A stretch of 64,000 nt of DNA from Chryseobacterium soli (lineage in GTDB: Bacteria; Bacteroidota; Bacteroidia; Flavobacteriales; Weeksellaceae): assembly GCF_000737705.1 (NCBI RefSeq), contig NZ_JPRH01000001.1, positions 62,001 to 126,000 on the forward strand, read 5' to 3'. Both the position numbers and the translations under genes were made by a program. This document shows, one piece after another, positions 61,859 to 64,000 of the stretch; position 1 is the stretch's first letter; every line of letters starts with the position of its first letter. A model generated the notes under the pieces. The model was not told where the DNA came from and did no database searches. It was given only the letters and a program-made list of their open reading frames with translations.

Positions 61859-63451
61859 ATGAAAAAAACATCTTTATTAGGAGGAATCAAGGAGAATTTC
61901 CCTTCAGGGCTCGTTGTATTCTTAGTGGCTCTGCCTTTATGTTTAGGAATCGCCTTAGCATCCGGAGCCCCTCCATTATCAGGCGTAATTGCCGGTATTG
62001 TGGGAGGACTGGTTGTAGGATCTCTAAGTAATTCAAACATTTCAGTATCGGGGCCGGCAGCAGGTTTAACGGCTATTGTTTTAACAGCTATTACAGATCT
62101 CGGAGCTTTTGAACTCTTCCTTTGTGCCGGTATTATCGCCGGTCTTATCCAATTGATCTTAGGATTTATAAGAGCCGGAAGCATCTCCAATTATTTTCCA
62201 AATAACGTGATTGAAGGAATGCTCGCCGCCATCGGAATCATTATTATTTTAAAACAAATACCTCATGCATTGGGATTTGATCAGGATTACGAGGGACACG
62301 AATCTATTTTTGATAAAGGATTAAATTTCAATTATTTCACTGAATTATTTGGTGCCGTACATCCGGGTGCCATCCTTGTGACTGTAGTTTCAGTGACCAT
62401 CCTTATCATTTGGGACAAGGTACCTTCACTCAGAAGAATGAAAATGCTGCCGGGAGCTTTAGTCGCAGTGGTTGCAGGTATTGCATTGAACGAAGCTTTT
62501 AAGTTATCCGGAAGTTCACTGGCTATCGGAACCCAGCATCTTGTTTCCCTGCCTGTACCGCAATCGCTTGATGATTTTAAAAACCTTATTACGATGCCTG
62601 ATTTTAATGGATTTACGAATCCTAAAGTCTGGATTATAGGGGCAACCATCGCCATTGTGGCCTCTATTGAAACCCTGCTTTGTATTGAGGCTTCAGACAG
62701 GCTTGATCAGCAGAGAAGAATTACAGATACCAATCTCGAGCTTAGAGCTCAGGGAATAGGAAACCTCATCAGTTCATTCATTGGAGGACTTCCGATGACT
62801 TCTGTAGTAGTAAGAAGTTCTGCGAATGCCAATGCGGGTGCCACTTCCAAGATGTCCGCAATGATTCACGGCTTCCTATTATTGGTTTGTGTACTTACCA
62901 TTCCTTTCATTTTAAATTTAATACCGCTGGCAACCCTTGCCGCAGTATTGATTTTGGTAGGATATAAATTAGCAAAACCAGTTACCTTCAAACATTTTTG
63001 GGATCTTGGGAAATTTCAGTTTATTCCCTTTGTTGCAACAGTAGTGGCTGTAGTGGCAACCGATCTTTTAAAAGGAGTGGGGATTGGACTGGCGATTTCT
63101 GTGTTCTACATCCTTCAGGGAAATATGAAACGGGCTTATTATCTGAGTAAGGAAAAACTGGATGGTGCCGATGGGATTAAGATGAAACTTGCCGAAGAAG
63201 TTTCGTTCTTGAATAAAGCAGCAATCAAAAAGACGTTAAAAAACATAAAACCTAATTCTACTATAGTTATTGATGCCTCCGGAACTTCGTATATTGCGAC
63301 TGATGTATTGGAAATGATCCAGGATTTTGCTAATATCCGTGCAAAAGAGGAAGACATCAATGTGGAGCTTATGGGCTTCAAAACATCATATAAAGATTAT
63401 GAAACAGATCAGGATTCTCATATCGTGATTACCCACAAAAGAGCAATGTAA
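61859..63451 (+). CDS. SulP family anion transporter
   Basis: 530 residues with about 10-14 membrane segments; 'SGLVVFLVALPLCLGIALAS' and 'SVSGPAAGLTAIVL' near the N-terminus are typical. A C-terminal STAS-like domain lies at about 435-530. Between two carbonic anhydrases it is most probably a bicarbonate transporter (BicA-like) rather than a sulfate permease. A 141-base gap separates it from the upstream gene. Confidence 0.92.
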   Translation: MKKTSLLGGIKENFPSGLVVFLVALPLCLGIALASGAPPLSGVIAGIVGGLVVGSLSNSNISVSGPAAGLTAIVLTAITDLGAFELFLCAGIIAGLIQLILGFIRAGSISNYFPNNVIEGMLAAIGIIIILKQIPHALGFDQDYEGHESIFDKGLNFNYFTELFGAVHPGAILVTVVSVTILIIWDKVPSLRRMKMLPGALVAVVAGIALNEAFKLSGSSLAIGTQHLVSLPVPQSLDDFKNLITMPDFNGFTNPKVWIIGATIAIVASIETLLCIEASDRLDQQRRITDTNLELRAQGIGNLISSFIGGLPMTSVVVRSSANANAGATSKMSAMIHGFLLLVCVLTIPFILNLIPLATLAAVLILVGYKLAKPVTFKHFWDLGKFQFIPFVATVVAVVATDLLKGVGIGLAISVFYILQGNMKRAYYLSKEKLDGADGIKMKLAEEVSFLNKAAIKKTLKNIKPNSTIVIDASGTSYIATDVLEMIQDFANIRAKEEDINVELMGFKTSYKDYETDQDSHIVITHKRAM

Positions 63452-63494
63452 GCGTATTACAATAATTTTTTAATTTTAAAAATAAATAAATCAT

Positions 63495-64000
63495 ATGAAA
63501 GCACATACACACGAAACTCAATCTACCATTACTCCTGAAAAAGCATTAGATTTTTTAAAGGACGGAAATCAAAGATTTGTAAATAATCTAAAGGCAAACA
63601 GAGATCTTTTAGGACAAGTAAATGCAACACGTGAAGGCCAATGGCCTTTTGCCGTAATTTTAAGTTGTATAGACAGTCGTACATCTGCAGAACTTATTTT
63701 CGATCAGGGATTGGGAGATATTTTCAGCATTAGAATTGCTGGTAATTTTATAAATCAAGATATTCTAGGATCAATGGAATTTGGTTGTAACGTTGCTGGT
63801 TCAAAGCTTGTTGTAGTTTTAGGACACACTAAATGCGGTGCATTAAAAGGTGGTCTGGATGCAGCACAAATCCAAAAAATGGGAATGGATAATCTAAACC
63901 ATTTGATTAATCATTTCGACCCAATTATCGAAAATATCATTGAAGAAGGCGAAGAACGTTCATCAAAAAACGCTGCGCTTCTGGAAAGACTGAATCAGCA
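63495..64000 (+). CDS. Beta-class carbonic anhydrase, 3' end missing
   Basis: The frame is open from the ATG at 63495 to the end of the window (168 residues visible). It has a different sequence class from the first carbonic anhydrase but the same site: Cys58, Asp60, Arg62 (SCIDSRTSAELIFDQ) and His111/Cys114 (LGHTKCGALKGG). It follows the SulP gene by 43 bases and so is probably co-transcribed with it. Confidence 0.93.
   Translation, partial: MKAHTHETQSTITPEKALDFLKDGNQRFVNNLKANRDLLGQVNATREGQWPFAVILSCIDSRTSAELIFDQGLGDIFSIRIAGNFINQDILGSMEFGCNVAGSKLVVVLGHTKCGALKGGLDAAQIQKMGMDNLNHLINHFDPIIENIIEEGEERSSKNAALLERLNQ

Noticed and set aside
1..64000. CRISPR array, tRNA, rRNA, IS element or prophage
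   Set aside because: No regularly spaced repeats, tRNA cloverleaf, rRNA sequence, transposase catalytic domain or phage gene was recognised; a covariance-model search could still find a small RNA.

Overview
The window comes from an AT-rich member of the Bacteroidota, most probably a Chryseobacterium-like flavobacterium (Weeksellaceae). This rests on protein character (two SusC/SusD pairs, a GYDIA-type GHMP kinase, BshC, ATP-type PEP carboxykinase, a 'VGIGTTTP' surface protein) and on recurrent promoter elements of the Bacteroidota form TTG-N18-20-TAnnTTTG. No rRNA, tRNA, CRISPR array or intact transposase was seen.

Layout. 1-2.5 kb: accessory zone of small exported or lipoprotein genes, two of them tandem paralogues, with non-coding scraps between them. 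2.7-7.3 kb (minus): a SusD/SusC outer-membrane uptake pair preceded by a well-conserved SAM-I (S-box) riboswitch, a terminator and a TTG-N20-TAGATTTG promoter. 7.5-8.5 kb (minus): three overlapping small genes, two with transposase-type helix-turn-helix domains. 8.7-10.6 kb (minus): a secreted surface protein and a lipoprotein. 11.1-20.7 kb: housekeeping genes (aroQ, pckA, GHMP kinase, fabD, a LysM/PBP protein, bshC, putative porin). 20.8-25.1 kb (minus): second SusD/SusC pair. 26.0-30.8 kb (minus): rimP-nusA-infB, whose leader carries an intrinsic-terminator-like hairpin downstream of its promoter.

31.0-60.4 kb is one large surface-polysaccharide (LPS O-antigen type) locus, almost all on the plus strand: ugd, rfbB, rfbA, an ABC-2 exporter (Wzm/Wzt with a C-terminal carbohydrate-binding-like domain), two tandem FdtA/QdtA-like 3,4-ketoisomerases, a hexapeptide N-acetyltransferase, a DegT aminotransferase, many glycosyltransferases (GT2, GT4, WbsX, rhamnosyltransferase-like, a GtrB/GT-C-like pair), several O-acetyltransferases and a phosphoethanolamine-transferase-like sulfatase-fold enzyme. 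A minus-strand trio of KAS III, acyl carrier protein and SDR reductase lies inside it and probably makes a special acyl group for the glycan. With rfbA and rfbB but no rfbC/rfbD, the sugar route points to a dTDP-3-acetamido-3,6-dideoxyhexose (Fuc3NAc or Qui3NAc) rather than rhamnose. A strong terminator at 60.4 kb closes the locus.

60.6-64.0 kb (plus): an inorganic-carbon module of beta-carbonic anhydrase, small exported protein, SulP transporter and a second beta-carbonic anhydrase that runs off the window.

The most striking observations are the SAM riboswitch controlling a SusCD transporter, the probable attenuator ahead of rimP-nusA-infB, the KAS III/ACP/SDR trio in the O-antigen locus, and a duplicated infB tail plus terminator about 600 bp beyond infB.
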